A stretch of DNA of 64,000 nt from Pinus tabuliformis (lineage: Eukaryota > Streptophyta > Pinopsida > Pinales > Pinaceae), in NCBI GenBank assembly GCA_031772625.1, contig CM062818.1, positions 1,675,568,667 through 1,675,632,666 on the forward strand, given 5' to 3'. Shown here in pieces: positions 11,701 through 22,600 of this stretch. Both the position numbers and the translations under genes were made by a program. Within the stretch, counting starts at the first letter, position 1. Every line of letters begins with the position of its first letter. Below the pieces are notes generated by a model. That model saw only the letters and a program-made list of their open reading frames with translations, did not search any database and had not been told where the DNA came from.

Positions 11701-14700
11701 TCATTCAGAGGTCTCTTTGCCTTTACTCCTTCACTGACATATCGCCAGCATTGGCTCTACTTCTGGTGGAGTGTTGAGGCGTGAAGTTAGCTGGGCGTCA
11801 TATGTGGCATCCTGAATGTCGGAAATCAGATATCGGAGGGCATCTGTTAAACAGTTAAGAGCCGACCTTTGAGAATGTGGTTTAATCAGAAAGAGCCAGT
11901 ATGCGTCAGCGGTTAAAGTATTTACTCCGGCGATTAACCGTCCTTGTTTCTCCAGATCAGGGTAATTTCTCTGCTCCAGCATGTTTGCTGTTGTTATGCT
12001 TCCAAGTGTGCACTGGGAAATCATGTTTGCCAGATACAATGTGTCGTTGACTAGATTGATCATGTTGCTGGCAATCATTTTACATCTTGAGGCCGCCCTT
12101 TCCGCTTTCATTACCTGAGTGTTCCATTCCATGAAGAGTATGTCCTTGTACGTTACATGGATTCGGGACAAATTTTCCGCTTTCCCTTCTGGAGTGTCTT
12201 GCCACTAAATATATTCCGATATGTCATCTTCGGCCTGATCTAGCTTATTCCTGGCCTTTTCTATTTGCTCACACACTACTGTAGATGTTTCACATAATGA
12301 CTCAGCGTCAGCAAGTTGTCGGCACAAGAGCCTGATCTGAGATATTAATGCGCAATTTATTCGAGTTGCCTCTGCTCTGAAATCATCAATACTCTGGGCG
12401 TCCTTGATACCTTCGAGCTGTGCTGATAGCTGAATTATTTGCTCGTCTTTAGATTTTATCATCAGCTCATTTGATGCTTTTAACTGGGATAATGCCTCCG
12501 ATAATTCTTTTGCCTTCTGAACCTCACTTTGGTCTATCCTCTGTTTTTCGATTTGCAGCTGCTGGGTTAACAAATTGTTTTCTTGCTGTTGAGCCAGCAA
12601 CTGCTCTTCTACCTGTGCTGTCTTATTTTTCGCCTCAATTACTTCTACCTGCAATGCATATATTTCATGATCTTTAGTCTTCAACAGAAGACTTACCTCT
12701 GATGCTTTGTCAATAGTTGCTGCTGAATAAGCTCCTGCAAATTGCGACAGCTTAGTCAGATCTTCGGAGGGGTCCAATTCCCCCTTCCAGACTACATTGC
12801 CCGTGACGGTTTGCTCAGGAGAAATAGAAGGTTGATCAAGCCTTCGTCTTTTCCTAGAGCGCCTAACAACGACTCTATGCTTTGGGCTGTAGAAAATATC
12901 TAAGGGAGGAATTTCTTCCACCTGGAGATCAATTTGATCGGACGGGTCTTGAGTGATTACCTCGACATTTTGTAAAATGGGTGGGCCGCTGGTTCCTTCT
13001 AGAACCTGAGAAGAAGTAGTATCGGGAGCATTACTTGTTTTAGAGGTGTCTGTGTCTTTGGAGGCTTCCTTAGCACTGATAATGGAATCGAATTGGTTCC
13101 ATTCCTTAATCAATTCAGGATCGGTGGAGATTTGCTCAGGTTTTTCTGTGTGGGCTTTACTCTCTTCTTTTTCTTGTTCAATCCTCTGCTGTTCCTCGAA
13201 TACCTTCCGTTGCTGCTCCTCCTGTGCTCTCTGCTGCTGCTCCTCCAATTCCCTTTTCTGCCTATCTTCCAGTTCTTTCTTTGCTTTTTCTTCTTCATCC
13301 TTCTTCCTCTGTTCCTCTAACTCTTTCTGTTTTCTTTGCTCTTGATCCTTTTGTGCCTTTTGCTGCCTTTCTATCTGCTCCCTTTTATGCTTCTCTGCCT
13401 GCAGCTTGTTTTGCCTTTCCTCCTGTTGTTTATCATACTCTTTAATTGTAACAGGAGGTGGATGTATCTGCTGCTGACCAGGCTCGCTTGAGGAAGATGC
13501 TGGGGTTGTGGATAATAAATCTAGAGGCAAAGTTTGCAACCTTTGCTTTCTAAGTTTATTAAATTCAGTTAACTCCACATCTTCGTATCTCATTGCAGCA
13601 AGCTGTTTGATTTGGTTTATTGAATCGGCACTTACGAACAGGTCATCAAAATGATCTTCTTGATGGACAATCTTTGACAGTTTGGCCTGTTCCAGGGCAA
13701 TGAAAGCAGTCTTTTTTGGATCATAGAGTCTGTTTGGGATAGAGGCCAGGGATATCATTTGGAGTTTTGCTGCTTCTTTTTCTGCATGCTTGTAATTCTG
13801 CAGCGTATAAACTCCAATTCTTAAAGGAAAAGAGGGCCATCCTCTCTTTTTCTCATCTTTGAGAGTTTGTGTGACACCCTCGGACATAATCTGGTAGGAG
13901 ATTTCCCGGGCTAACAATTTGTCTGGGATGTATAGAGGGAGAACGTGTGGCCTAGCCTTGCTTCCAAAAACTCTAATATAGGTAAAATGCTCTTCCCCGA
14001 ACCAATGCACTACAGCTGGTAGGTCAAAAGAAGCTTCATAGGAAATTCTTGGGATGGGTCTGTCGAAAATAGAATAGTGGATGGGCACCATGAAACCATT
14101 GCAAATTTGATACAAATGGTACTTGTAAGAGGGTTTCCATAATTTCCGATGGTACAAGTGAATGGGTGTTGGATCATGGGTGGTCCATCTCCAACCAAGG
14201 ACAGGAAACTCAGAATTAAAACACAGGGTATCCATAATGTAAGCAGAGTAATAAAAGGGTGGGATTTTCCTTTCGGTGACTCTGGTTTTGGCTCTAAATT
14301 CACGAACAGCTATGACCAATTTATCAGACAGAATAGTGGCCCAATCCATAATTGTACTATTGACGACCGCTTCCATTAAGGGAACCATGTCAATATGGAT
14401 ATTAGCAGAGTCATGTAATCCCCACAATCTACACATCATAATCCCAGCATAGCAATAGGGAGAAGCCAAAGAAGCATTGGAGTACTTACCCGAACTTTCA
14501 TGCTTGTGTTTGGCTGGATTCTGCCTCCAATCTCGAAGGGGTTCGGATGGTGATTCATTCTCATTCGCGAACTTCTCCACGAAGGTTCTGTTATAGACTA
14601 GCTTAGGTTCAGGCAAATGATACATCCGCCTCAGGTCATCAGGCTTGAAGGACCCGAAAATCCTTCCATCCCTTGTATGAAAAGTTCTATCAGTGAGGGT

Positions 14701-15015
14701 AATTTCCTCAATTGCCCAGCGTACCACATCAGTGTAAGGTAGGACTTGTTCTCTGGCTGCTATTCTGTGCAAAAAGGAGTCGGCCAAGTCTTTGAGAGTT
14801 GCCTCGGACTTCCTTTGTTCATCCACACTAGCCTCAGTCACTGTTTTTTCTGGTTGCTCGGCCTCTAACAGATTATATGTACCCTGCCATGTAGTGCTAG
14901 GAAGACCAGTGCGTGTAGTATCTGAGATTAGGCCTTTCTTCGAAACTATAGCAGCTTGACCTGCGACAAGTGTTCCAGTAGAACCTGCAGCCTTCTTGAA
15001 TTTCTTTCCCATCAT
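11701..15015 (-). pseudogene. LTR-embedded large ORF, copy in the B 3' LTR
   Basis: Starts at an ATG (15015, MMGKKFKKAA) and is open for 936 codons to a stop at 12205. The same frame resumes to a second stop at 11731 and the family end at 11701. Layout: a globular part (about 70-500) with HTRDGRIFGSFKPDDLRRMYHLPEP and later RVFGSKARPHVLPLYIPD; a Gln/Glu/Lys-rich coiled coil (about 525-620); a basic nuclear-localisation-like stretch RRSRKRRR (about 718-725); and a second long coiled coil (about 770-930). The globular part resembles extra ORFs of other plant Ty3/gypsy elements; its role is unknown. The second stop is a CGA-to-TGA change relative to the other LTR. The two LTR copies break at different places, so the frame was intact when B inserted. 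Confidence 0.8.
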
Positions 15016-15448
15016 GTTCAGGCTTCTCTCGACAGTTGAATTCTACACAAATGCAAGAGAAATCGTAACAAGGAAATAACAATGACAATCCATAACGGGA
15101 TAGATATATTACTTGAAGCGTGGCAAGATTAATTCTAAAAGTGGCTACGGATCTAATGATTTGAGAAGGCACCGCAGATGCAATGATGGTGATTTTACAG
15201 CCTGCAGCTCCATTAATGACCATTACTTAGTTATTAAACCGAATGACCCCTTAAAGCGTGCAACATATTTTTTCAAAGGTCTAATCGTAAGTGTTCGTTA
15301 AATCGAAGGGGAAAAGTTTTAAATACGCATGCATTACCTTATCCCTGCATTTAACGGCATTTTGAAATCTGTGCTTTTGTCAATCGGATTCAAATATAAC
15401 TTTAAAGCTTTGAAATAATCACCTTTTAGGAATTCTGGTCATCATTAA

Positions 15449-15817
15449 GCGTCATCGCATTGCATCGGTGGTGTGAGTGATATTATTGTTTGGGAGAGAT
15501 CTTGGCGAATGCCGATTGCGACATTGCATCGTATTAGCACGCGAACATAATCCCTAGATGTATATCAAATGATTTGCCGACTACCGATTGCGATATCACA
15601 TCGCATCGGGGAAAATATCTGAGCATCTTATGAAAATGTATGGGATTCCGCCGACTACCGATAGCGATATCGCATCGGGTCGGGGCTTAAAGCGTTTTTT
15701 ACAAGAGGCAGCGCCGATAGCCGATCGCCGATATTACGCCGCATCGGGGTGTAAGATATGTGCTCTTTTTGTGTGTGCATTGACTATCGCCGATGGCCGA
15801 TAGCAATATTGCATCGG
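15449..15817. repeat. Array of palindromic GCGATATCGC-type motifs in the B 3' LTR
   Basis: Six imperfect copies of a near-palindrome, CCGAT(A/T) GCGATATCGC ATCGG. They lie at about 15449-15468, 15511-15531, 15582-15610, 15656-15679, 15713-15749 and 15789-15817. The best copy is at 15656. They sit in the upstream (U3-like) part of the LTR, before the LTR ORF. The motif is GC-rich in AT-rich surroundings. Binding sites for a dimeric protein or a cruciform/replication structure are possible. The array recurs in the other LTR. Confidence 0.75.
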
Positions 15818-16043
15818 AAAGGACCAAGGTAACAAGCGATCTTGCGATTGCTTTTTCGGACTTAACCAAAAATTGCTTGTTATTTATTCAAAAAGGCTTT
15901 TATTCACAAATTCATTTGATTATCATACCTTTTTCGAACAAATTCATTAATGCCAATTAAAATTTTAAAAGGGACCCATTTCATATGTTAATTATTTGTG
16001 ATAAAAAATGTTATGAAATGGGGGGTTGTTGTAGGGCACAACA

Positions 16044-17115
16044 ATTGGCGATTCGTTGGTAGAACCAGTTATCTCTGGACTGATAAACATACTTAAACTT
16101 TTTCAAATAGAATCTTTATAAGGGAAAGGAAATTTCTAATATAATTAGATGTCTATTGATTCTGAATAAAACAGAATTCTTCAGTTGACTTCCTCTTTTT
16201 ATAAAGAAAATAAATGCATTTTAAGTTTTAAAACAAGTCTTTAATGGTTCATAAAGGTAAAACAGAAAACTTTTCCAAATCAGGTTTTAAAATAAACTCC
16301 TCTGTCATAGGTAGAGCCTCTGCTGCCAGCAAACGTTTATAGTCTCGGCAGGGTTACCTTTTAACCATGTTGTTGTCCATTGTTCCATTCACTTAAGAGT
16401 GTGACTAAACAGAATGAATTCAAAACATATTTTCACATTTTTTGAATTTCACTTTCTTTTCTTCTTTGCTTAAGATAAAAGCCATTGTCCTGGTTTGGTG
16501 GCCAGATACTGACAATGCCACTCACGGGTAGTAATCAAACTGAACAAGTTGGCTCGTGATGAGACCCCTTGTCTTGAAATTTCAAGCCATTACCCTATTT
16601 GATATGCAGTTTTGGTAATGTCAGTTAAATTATTTTCCTATGAACATGGTAAGCAGGCTTGTAATAAGACCTCTTATCTTTAATCTTTTATATTTTAGAA
16701 TTACACTCTGAGTAATCATAAACTTTTGGTGAATGGGATGAACAACTGTCTCCTTAAGAGTAAATGGATGACAGGTTGAGAGTTAAAGATGCTGAAGATG
16801 GATTAGCTCCTATTTTAATATAAATAACCTTTGGAGACCAATTTTGAAAACCCAAGATGACTCATAGAACTACGTTCAGAGAGAAGTTTACAAAAGTTAG
16901 ACTGTGATCTCAGAATAGAAAGATATCTAATTTCCTAGAAATGATCTCTCTTGGTTTAAGACTCTATTATCCAAAAGCAAATATTAATAGTGCCCCAGCG
17001 AGACAACTTTTAACTACAGCGAAAGGTCAATGGAAGATATCCCACATCCTTATTTTCTACAAATCCTACAAACTATATAAAAACTATCAAACTATAAAGA
17101 GAAGGGGTTACCTCC
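16044..17115. other. B 3' spacer between integrase stop and 3' LTR
   Basis: About 1.07 kb without a supported gene. The minus strand just before the LTR reads AACGAATCGCCAAT, which is not purine-rich, so I cannot point to a polypurine tract at the usual place. Only short chance ORFs are present. Confidence 0.6.
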
Positions 17116-19602
17116 TCAATTAAAGAATTTCTTCAAGATTAGACCATTGACAGGGAGAGAATCTCTCACCCCTGATAGATTTTGCAGTATAAAAGTGGAT
17201 TGGCCTATTTTTTCACAGATCTGAAATGGTCCAAGCCACAATTTCTGAAACTTGGAGTGTTTACCTTTGTCTTCATGGGCTTTGTCCCATTTCAGAACTA
17301 AATCTCCGACTTGGAATTGTTTAGGACTAGACGAAGCTAGATCAAAAGCTGCTTTAATGACTTGCTGATGTTTGGCGTGTGTAACCTTGGCCTTTTCCCT
17401 TTCTTCTTCAAGTTTGAGAATTTGATCATATCTAAACTGGATAGAAGAAGAAGGAGTTTCCTCGATAAATTGCACTAGGGCTAGAGATGGAAGAAGAAGC
17501 TTAGTTGGTACAATTGCTTCTTTTCCATAGACAAGATTAAACGGAGAGGTTCCTATGGAGGCTTTCTGTGTTATCCTATCGGCCCATAATGCAAATACCA
17601 AGGATTTGTGCCAGTTCTTATGATTCTCTTCGATTGTTCGCTTAATAATTTTGATTAGATTTTTATTAGTTGATTCTGCTAGGCCATTACCTTGAGGATA
17701 GTAATTAGCAGAATACTTTAATTTAAATCCTCTTTTGATAGCGAAATCAATCATTGCATTACCTGAGAAATAAGAAGCATTATCAAAGACAAGAGCGTTT
17801 GGAACACCAAACCTGGTAATGATGAACTGATCTATAAATTCAATGATCACCTCAGAGTTTGCTGTCTTTAACGGAACTGCTTCTACCCACTTTGTAAAGT
17901 AATCAGTGGCTGTAAGGATATATTTGTGCTGCCTGGAAGAAGGTGGATTAATTTCTCCAATGATGTCCAATCCCCATTGTTCGAAAGGTTGTTCAATGTT
18001 GACTGGTTGCAAAGGGAAAGCTGGTTTTTGTTGTCTTCCACTGGAAGTTTGGCATTTGAGACATTTCCTTACATACTCGTGAGCGTCCTTAAACAAAGTA
18101 GGCCAATAGTATCCAGCATGAATAACTTTATGAGCTGTTGTATCAGCTCCAAAATGTCCTCCTGCTGGTCCGTCATGTAGCTCCTGCAAAACCTTTTGAG
18201 CCTCAGGTTTCTCAAGGCATCTTAATAGAACAGAATCATAATTTCTTTTGAAAAGCACATCATTGATAATCGAAAAACTCTTAGCTTTTAATCTGATGGC
18301 CGTTTTGTTCTTGTAGGACAAATTCGTAGGTGCATAACCATTCTTTAAATAAAAGATCAAATCTGCATATTGAGATTCGGAATCGGGAACACTTAGTTGA
18401 TTAACTTCTTGAGTTTGCTCTGTATCGCTTGATTCCGGAATGTTTGATGCTCCTGCTAATATCCTGCAAAAACCTTGACCTTTAACAATCTTTGCTGGCT
18501 TTATTTCTAGGTGATATTCTTGGAGAGCCGCGACCCAATTTTCCCTTTTTTCGCCCAATTCTTTTTGAATTAATAGTTGCCTAACTGCTGAGAAAGGAAC
18601 TATCACTTTAGTATGGGTTTTTAAAAGAAAGGGTCGATAATGTTTGACTGCTTTAAAGACAGCAAAAGCTTGTTTCTCAACATCGGAATAGTTCAATTCG
18701 GCGCCTTGAAAGTTTGAACTAAAGAACGAGATGGGCGCTTCCAAATTGTCATCATTCAACTGGGTGAGCACTGCTGCGTAAGATAAGTCGGATGCAATGG
18801 TATATAATGTAAAATGATTAGAAAGATTTGGAGTATTCAGAGCTGGGGCATTGATTATTGATTGCTTAATGTCATTAAAAGCTTGCTTTTCTTCTAATCC
18901 CCACCTGAAGGTTGAATTCTTTTTAATCATCGTTTGTAGTGGTAGTACAATCTGTGAAAAATCTGGAACAAATCGTTTAACGAAATTAATCTGGCCTAAA
19001 AACGACTGCATCGATTTTTTATTGTGTGGAAAAGGAATTTCAGAAATTTCCTTAATTCGATCAGGATCTACATAAATGCCATCCTTAGATACAATAAAAC
19101 CTAAAATCTTACCCTGGTTAAGAGCAAAGAAAGACTTTTTTGGGTTAAGAGAGATACCATGTGTTTTGCATCGCTGAAAAATTTGATTTAAATCATGCAA
19201 GTGATTATATCTCTTCTTAGAATATACAGTAATATCATCAAGGTAGACGACTATTGTTCGATTAATTAACCCTCTAAAGGCTGTATCCATAGCTCTCTGG
19301 AATGTCGCTCCTGCATTTATCAGTCCAAAAGGCATTTTTTGATATGCATAAGTCCCCCATTTTGTTCTGAATGTGGTTTTAAGTTGGTCATCAGGATGAA
19401 CCAATACTTGGTTATATCCTGAGAATCCGTCGAGAAAGGACATCAATTCAGATCTTGCTACCGATTGGAGGATCTGCTCCATAGTAGGCAGTTGGAAGTT
19501 ATCTTTCAAGCTTGCCTTATTCAAGTTTCTGAAATCGATACAAATTCGGATGTCGCCGTTTTTCTTCCTGACTAGTACCATATTAGAGACCCAGTTTGAG
19601 TG
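17116..19602 (-). CDS. pol: Element B pol: reverse transcriptase, degenerate RNase H, integrase
   Basis: Open for 821 codons from the ATG at 19581, directly after the TGA at 19603-19605 and in the same frame as the upstream ORF, so it is the rest of one polyprotein. RT carries MSFLDGFSGYNQ (Asp51) and VVYLDDITV (YLDD 113-116), both intact. The following gypsy-type RNase H (about 255-375) has lost catalytic residues: LYTIASD replaces the usual L-x-x-D-A-S-D, and QGFCRILAG stands where the last Asp is expected. Integrase has an HHCC finger (H469, H476, C507, C510) and a DD35E triad (D539, D600, E636). A basic tail follows. It copies the element's RNA and inserts the cDNA. Confidence 0.92.
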   Translation of the reverse strand, partial: HSNWVSNMVLVRKKNGDIRICIDFRNLNKASLKDNFQLPTMEQILQSVARSELMSFLDGFSGYNQVLVHPDDQLKTTFRTKWGTYAYQKMPFGLINAGATFQRAMDTAFRGLINRTIVVYLDDITVYSKKRYNHLHDLNQIFQRCKTHGISLNPKKSFFALNQGKILGFIVSKDGIYVDPDRIKEISEIPFPHNKKSMQSFLGQINFVKRFVPDFSQIVLPLQTMIKKNSTFRWGLEEKQAFNDIKQSIINAPALNTPNLSNHFTLYTIASDLSYAAVLTQLNDDNLEAPISFFSSNFQGAELNYSDVEKQAFAVFKAVKHYRPFLLKTHTKVIVPFSAVRQLLIQKELGEKRENWVAALQEYHLEIKPAKIVKGQGFCRILAGASNIPESSDTEQTQEVNQLSVPDSESQYADLIFYLKNGYAPTNLSYKNKTAIRLKAKSFSIINDVLFKRNYDSVLLRCLEKPEAQKVLQELHDGPAGGHFGADTTAHKVIHAGYYWPTLFKDAHEYVRKCLKCQTSSGRQQKPAFPLQPVNIEQPFEQWGLDIIGEINPPSSRQHKYILTATDYFTKWVEAVPLKTANSEVIIEFIDQFIITRFGVPNALVFDNASYFSGNAMIDFAIKRGFKLKYSANYYPQGNGLAESTNKNLIKIIKRTIEENHKNWHKSLVFALWADRITQKASIGTSPFNLVYGKEAIVPTKLLLPSLALVQFIEETPSSSIQFRYDQILKLEEEREKAKVTHAKHQQVIKAAFDLASSSPKQFQVGDLVLKWDKAHEDKGKHSKFQKLWLGPFQICEKIGQSTFILQNLSGVRDSLPVNGLILKKFFN

Positions 19603-22600
19603 TCAGACAGGGAAGATAATCTTAGCTTTTAAAAGCTTATTAAGTTCCGACTTTATCTGGCTCTCCAAATTCGGGTGTACTTTTCTTAACTTCTGCTGGA
19701 TCGGCTTTTGATTGGGAAGCATAGGAATAGTATGTTGTATGATAGATGTATTATATGTCTTGAGGTCGTCATACTTCCAAGCAAAAACTTGTTTGTTTTT
19801 CTTTAAGAGTTTGATAAATGCTTCCTTTTCTTCTACAGAAAGTCCTAATCCTAAGTTGATATTTTGAGGAGCTTGATCTGTTCCCAAATTAATCAATTCA
19901 AACCTAAGAGTAGAGCTTTGGAGTTTTGTATTAATTACAGGTTTAAACCTGTCTTTAATGTCATAAAGGTCTTCGAGCTTTACTACAGGCTTAGGAATCG
20001 CGTTATCTTGAGATGTTCTTTTCATTTGAGAATCATGCTCGTCTTCTTCAATGATTTGATTGTCATAGGACTTTTCAGAGGTTAAGAATTGCAAGATATC
20101 CTCGTCATGGTTGAAAACCCTCCAGTTAGTGATGTTATCAGGAACTGAAGGTCTAAACATTAGTTCTATAGAAAATCTATCAAGGCTATAGTCTTCAGAA
20201 GGCAGAAGTTTGGAAGCTACGTTGGCTAGTAAATCAGCTGCTAAGTTCTGTGATCTAGGAATTGAGGAAATGTTGAATGCTGAGAAATGTGAAGTAAGAT
20301 CTTGCACTAGCGATTGATAATACTTAAGGTGGCTTGAAAGGCAATGAATTGCATTTCTTACCTGCTTAACTATGATCTCACTATCGCCGAATACTTTAAT
20401 ATATTTGACTTTAAGGTCGATTGCCTTATATAATCCTTGCACTAGAGCTTCATATTCGGTCATGTTATTGGTGCACTCAAATTCTAATCTACAGGACAGC
20501 ATTGTCTTTTCGCCTTGTGGACTAACCAAAATGCAACCTGCTCCTGAGCCCTCGCTGGACTTAGAGCCATCAAAATACAAAGACCAAAATAAAGGAGAAT
20601 TAACAAAAATATTTACATCCTTTTGATTTTCATTAAAACATTTGGATAAATTGGTTTGTGAAAAATTTTCTACTTGAGATGTACAATGGTTAACTAAAAA
20701 AGGAGAGGGATGGGCAACAAAGTTGCCAAAGAATGATTCTGAGGAATAATTTCCCAAAATGTTGTTGTTGAAGGCCACAGGCTGGTTTTCTTGTTCGAAA
20801 TCGGTTACTGTGTGGGTCATGTGTTTCTCACGGTCGATCCTTATTTGATTTGGCTTACCCTTGTAGGGGAGCCACATATGTGACCAATCAGTGGAAATGT
20901 ATCCATGCAGTTTTTCGGACCAATCTCTGCTCAAAATTAAACCGTAGAATTCATGTATGTCAGCAATCAAAATATCTATTCTCTGTACAATTCTGGGATC
21001 AGCAGACAACCTGATAGTCACGGAATTAATTTCTCCTACAACCTGTACTTTGGTTCTGTCTAACTGTACAATGTGAATAGTGGACTTCTGGGGTTCTATG
21101 TTCATTTTAGAACAAACTGAAGCTGGCATAATATTAGATGAAGCCCCTGAATCGATTAAACAGTTATGCAGATTTCGATTATAGATTTCATAGGTCAGCA
21201 AGAAAGGTGGAGTATGAGAATTGGATCTATCTCCGATCAAAACTGAATCGGTAGCTTCAACCATACCTGGAGGGGGTTGTCCTGAATCATTAGCAGCTTT
21301 TGAACTGGGAAGAGGAGAAGAGGGGACAGCGTTCAATTCTCTTAGAAGCAATTTCTGCTGATGTTTTAACTTACTAAGTTCAAACATGGTTATGTTTGCC
21401 TTAGTCTTTTTCATATCATCAACAATATTATACTCCATGGAGTCAGATACCACTAGTGTCTTAGATGTCGAAGGAGAATTAGAAATTGAAGGCTGGTTTT
21501 GAGGAGCTGCTACAGGCGACTTCTTTGGGAGAACTTTTTCCTTTGGTGTGGCAGCACCTGCGCTCCTTTTCTTTGTAGTTGTCTGAGTAGGTTCAGAAGC
21601 GATTTTACTTCTTGTAGTAACAGGAAAGGCTTCTTCTTGATTCTCGGTGTCAGAGTTTGGGAGTATAAAATCCCACATGCCATGGCATTCAACTACTTCT
21701 TCTTCATCATCTGTTTGAGATGTTGTTTCCTCTTCCTCTTCTTCCTGTTCTGAGTCTGCATTAGATATAACATTGGGTGGCTTTGCTTCAGTTTTCTTGA
21801 AAGTCCTAAATGGTCTTTTGTTTGAAGTCTCGGCCACCTGTTTTTTAATCTCAACCATTTCATTAGACAATGTTTTAAGGACTTTTTGTAAACCTTCCAT
21901 GTCGTATGGGTCCTTTGGGGTTTTTTTCTTAGAATCCTCTTTAAATGAGATTTTTTTAGCTTTTCTATCCTCCAAGGAAGCTTTCTTCTCTAGAGCATTA
22001 ATGCGGTTCTCAACAGCAAGTGCGTCCTTCATATTTTCAGCTAAGGTAGGTTTGCCAGCCCTGTCAACAAAAATAGCTATGTTGGAAGGGAGGGCGGTAA
22101 TATACCATTTGCTTCTAATTTGTTCACTTGGTTTTGAAGCGGTAGGGATTTTATTTAGGAGTTTATTAAATCGGGCATTAAACTTCTTTATTGGTTCCCT
22201 ATGCTCTATTCTCAAATTGGATAGGTCATTTATTAAAGTGGCTAGAGACCTGTCATCTCCATATTTGGTAAGGAACTGCTCTTGGCATATGGTCCAGCTG
22301 GTAATAGAACCAGATGGTAAGGAAAAGTACCAGGATCCTGCCGATCCTTGTAAGGTGTAAGGGAAAAGCTTGACAACAACATCTTGCTCTGTCACTCCTT
22401 TTAAGTTAACTGCTAACATAAAATTGTTAATATGTTCTTCAGCTTGTGTTCCGTTATCTGGGTTAAATTTAGGCAACCATTTTTCGGGAGCATCAGGTAG
22501 ATCATGCAATGGTGCGGGCATGTTGACTGCACCTGGCGTAGTCCATGGATCTGCCATTATGCTAGCGACAATAGTTGTTACTACTGTTGGGATTCCAGAT

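Larger units (their letters stand above)
10794..16043 (-). mobile_element. Element B 3' LTR (5250 bp, ORF-bearing)
   Basis: Nearly identical to 23155-28403. In element orientation it starts TGTTGTGCCC (16043) and ends GGCATCAACA (10794). The first kilobase holds the palindrome array (15449-15817). The large ORF starts about 1.03 kb in and ends about 0.9 kb before the LTR end. The tail 10794-11700 has no ORF worth reporting and should hold the R/U5 end. A 5.25-kb LTR is very long even for plants. Confidence 0.92.

Noticed and set aside
13046-13445. Ser/Cys/Leu-rich plus-strand ORFs (and 25408-25807)
   Set aside because: Antisense shadows of the Glu/Gln/Lys coiled-coil region of the LTR ORF.
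16044-16060. TTGGCGATTCGTTGG after the B 3' LTR as a plus-strand PBS
   Set aside because: All coding in B is on minus and a better PBS lies at 23134-23151 in that orientation.
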